A stretch of 64,000 bases of DNA from Magicicada septendecula (Eukaryota > Arthropoda > Insecta > Hemiptera > Cicadidae), in the NCBI GenBank assembly GCA_034769895.1, contig CM068367.1, positions 90,978,399 to 91,042,398 of the forward strand. Reading direction: 5' to 3'. Positions within the stretch are counted from its first letter, which is position 1, and each line of letters begins with the position of its first letter. The notes below the pieces were generated by a model. That model worked only from the letters and a program-made list of their open reading frames with translations, did no database searches and had not been told where the DNA came from. Below, in pieces: positions 63,101 through 64,000 of this stretch. Position numbers and translations under genes: made by a program.

Positions 63101-64000
63101 AAAAGCAAAGAAAATGCGTGTGATATCTATTATCTAATGTCGACCGGCAATTGGAATTTCACAATCAACACCACTTGTTATGTTACACATGAACTGAAAT
63201 GTCGCTGTTTGTATTTGATTCAATTCAATTCTGTCAAGCGTGCGCACTCATACACCGAAAACACACGAACTGCCGCTAAACTATATGAAATACTTGGATT
63301 TCGTTGTCCATGACGTGTCCGTTACTTAACTAAATATCACTATTGTATTAACGACTCGGAACACTAAGTTTTTTATAAGTAAAATCGTAAATTCGAATAA
63401 TGCGTGCGATTTGAATTGTGTCTGTTCGTTTACGAACACATCTCACCACACACACACAGCATCGATCTTTCGAAAATCTATCCCGTCGCCAACAACAAGA
63501 CGGACAGCGCTACCTACGGTAAGGATCTATAAAAGGGAGTATTCGCACTCGCCATCTTTGTTCCGAGACTGACATAATGGTGCCGCTTGTGTATACATGG
63601 GACGCAGTATAAGTTTGTTTTCGATATTACATAAACTATTATAGTTTTTCGTGCCAAAAATATAATTTCAAAGTGTGAAATTATGTCCCACGTCCTTAAA
63701 AATATGGAAATAATAGTTTTCATCTTAAAACTTACTGATTCAGACCATAGTAAGAGGAGAATAATTTTGTCTAAAAAACAACAAATACCAATCGTTACCA
63801 CTTACCACTTTGTTAGGTATATATTCTCAGATTTTACTTTTATTCCTGTTTATAATAGATGGCTGTTGAATTAATGTTTACTAAACTTCGTTTAAAAGTC
63901 GAAAGTTTAAAACTTTCGTCCAAAAGTCCAAATAAAGTTACTAAAACTATTTTTAATAAACACGAATTTACATTTTTAACTTACTATTAAGTTTATATTC
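63101..64000. other. No gene seen; short palindromes
   Basis: Upstream of the Helitron gene. Contains a TATAAAAGGG motif on the plus strand (about 63526-63535), a perfect inverted repeat ATAATTTCA-AAGTG-TGAAATTAT (63662-63684) and another, CGAAAGTTT-A-AAACTTTCG (63900-63918). The Helitron 5' terminus should lie here or further right, but I could not place it. Confidence 0.4.

Noticed and set aside
63526-63560. TATAAAAGGG near 63526 as promoter of a host gene
   Set aside because: No gene follows on the plus strand within the window.

Overview
This is AT-rich eukaryotic DNA made almost entirely of transposable elements. The mix (BEL/Pao, Ty3/gypsy, RTE-like non-LTR, Penelope-like and Helitron elements) suits an arthropod, most likely an insect; the species cannot be told from the sequence. 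I see no host gene, tRNA or rRNA.

Layout. (1) 1-1386 is the 3' part of element D, a member of a family I call DGG; a probable LTR follows. (2) 3796-8650 is a Ty3/gypsy-like gag-pol element with one frameshift and one nonsense codon. (3) 9068-18205 is DGG element C on the minus strand (4-bp target duplication GCTT). A plus-strand RTE-like non-LTR element (9238-12198) has landed in its left LTR. (4) 18439-54501 is a solo BEL LTR (duplication ATTTA) split by a long DGG array, B (18656-54238). The array has four LTRs alternating with three internal regions. LTR-1 holds DGG element A (19755-26662, duplication CCAA). Internal regions 2 and 3 each hold a BEL/Pao element (minus strand) at the same base with the same TATGT duplication, so an 11.45-kb unit was duplicated after BEL insertion. 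(5) 55351-56335 is a Penelope-like remnant with inverted repeats and three hammerhead ribozyme motifs. (6) 57097-58170 holds fragments of a non-LTR element and an old BEL gag. (7) 58507 to about 63050 is a decayed Helitron on the minus strand.

The most interesting material is the DGG family (A, B, C, D). A and B have a tRNA-Lys primer-binding site identical to the lentiviral one. A, B and C carry LTRs of 1.1-1.3 kb and a single gene for a 360-460 residue coiled-coil protein of unknown function that ends in Asp-Gly-Gly; I find no protease, reverse transcriptase or integrase. Between that gene and the 3' LTR are 2-3 kb of conserved non-coding DNA. It includes a 42-nt hairpin whose 3' arm runs into the polypurine tract. 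The hairpin has the same length in A, B and C and shows compensatory base changes. B and C also share a 146/147-nt exon-like segment with splice-site consensus at both ends. These look like non-autonomous LTR elements that depend on enzymes supplied elsewhere.

Inferred order of events: the BEL solo LTR formed; the B array inserted into it; B recombined through its LTRs; BEL entered one internal region; the 11.45-kb unit duplicated; A entered LTR-1 (its timing relative to the BEL events is not fixed).
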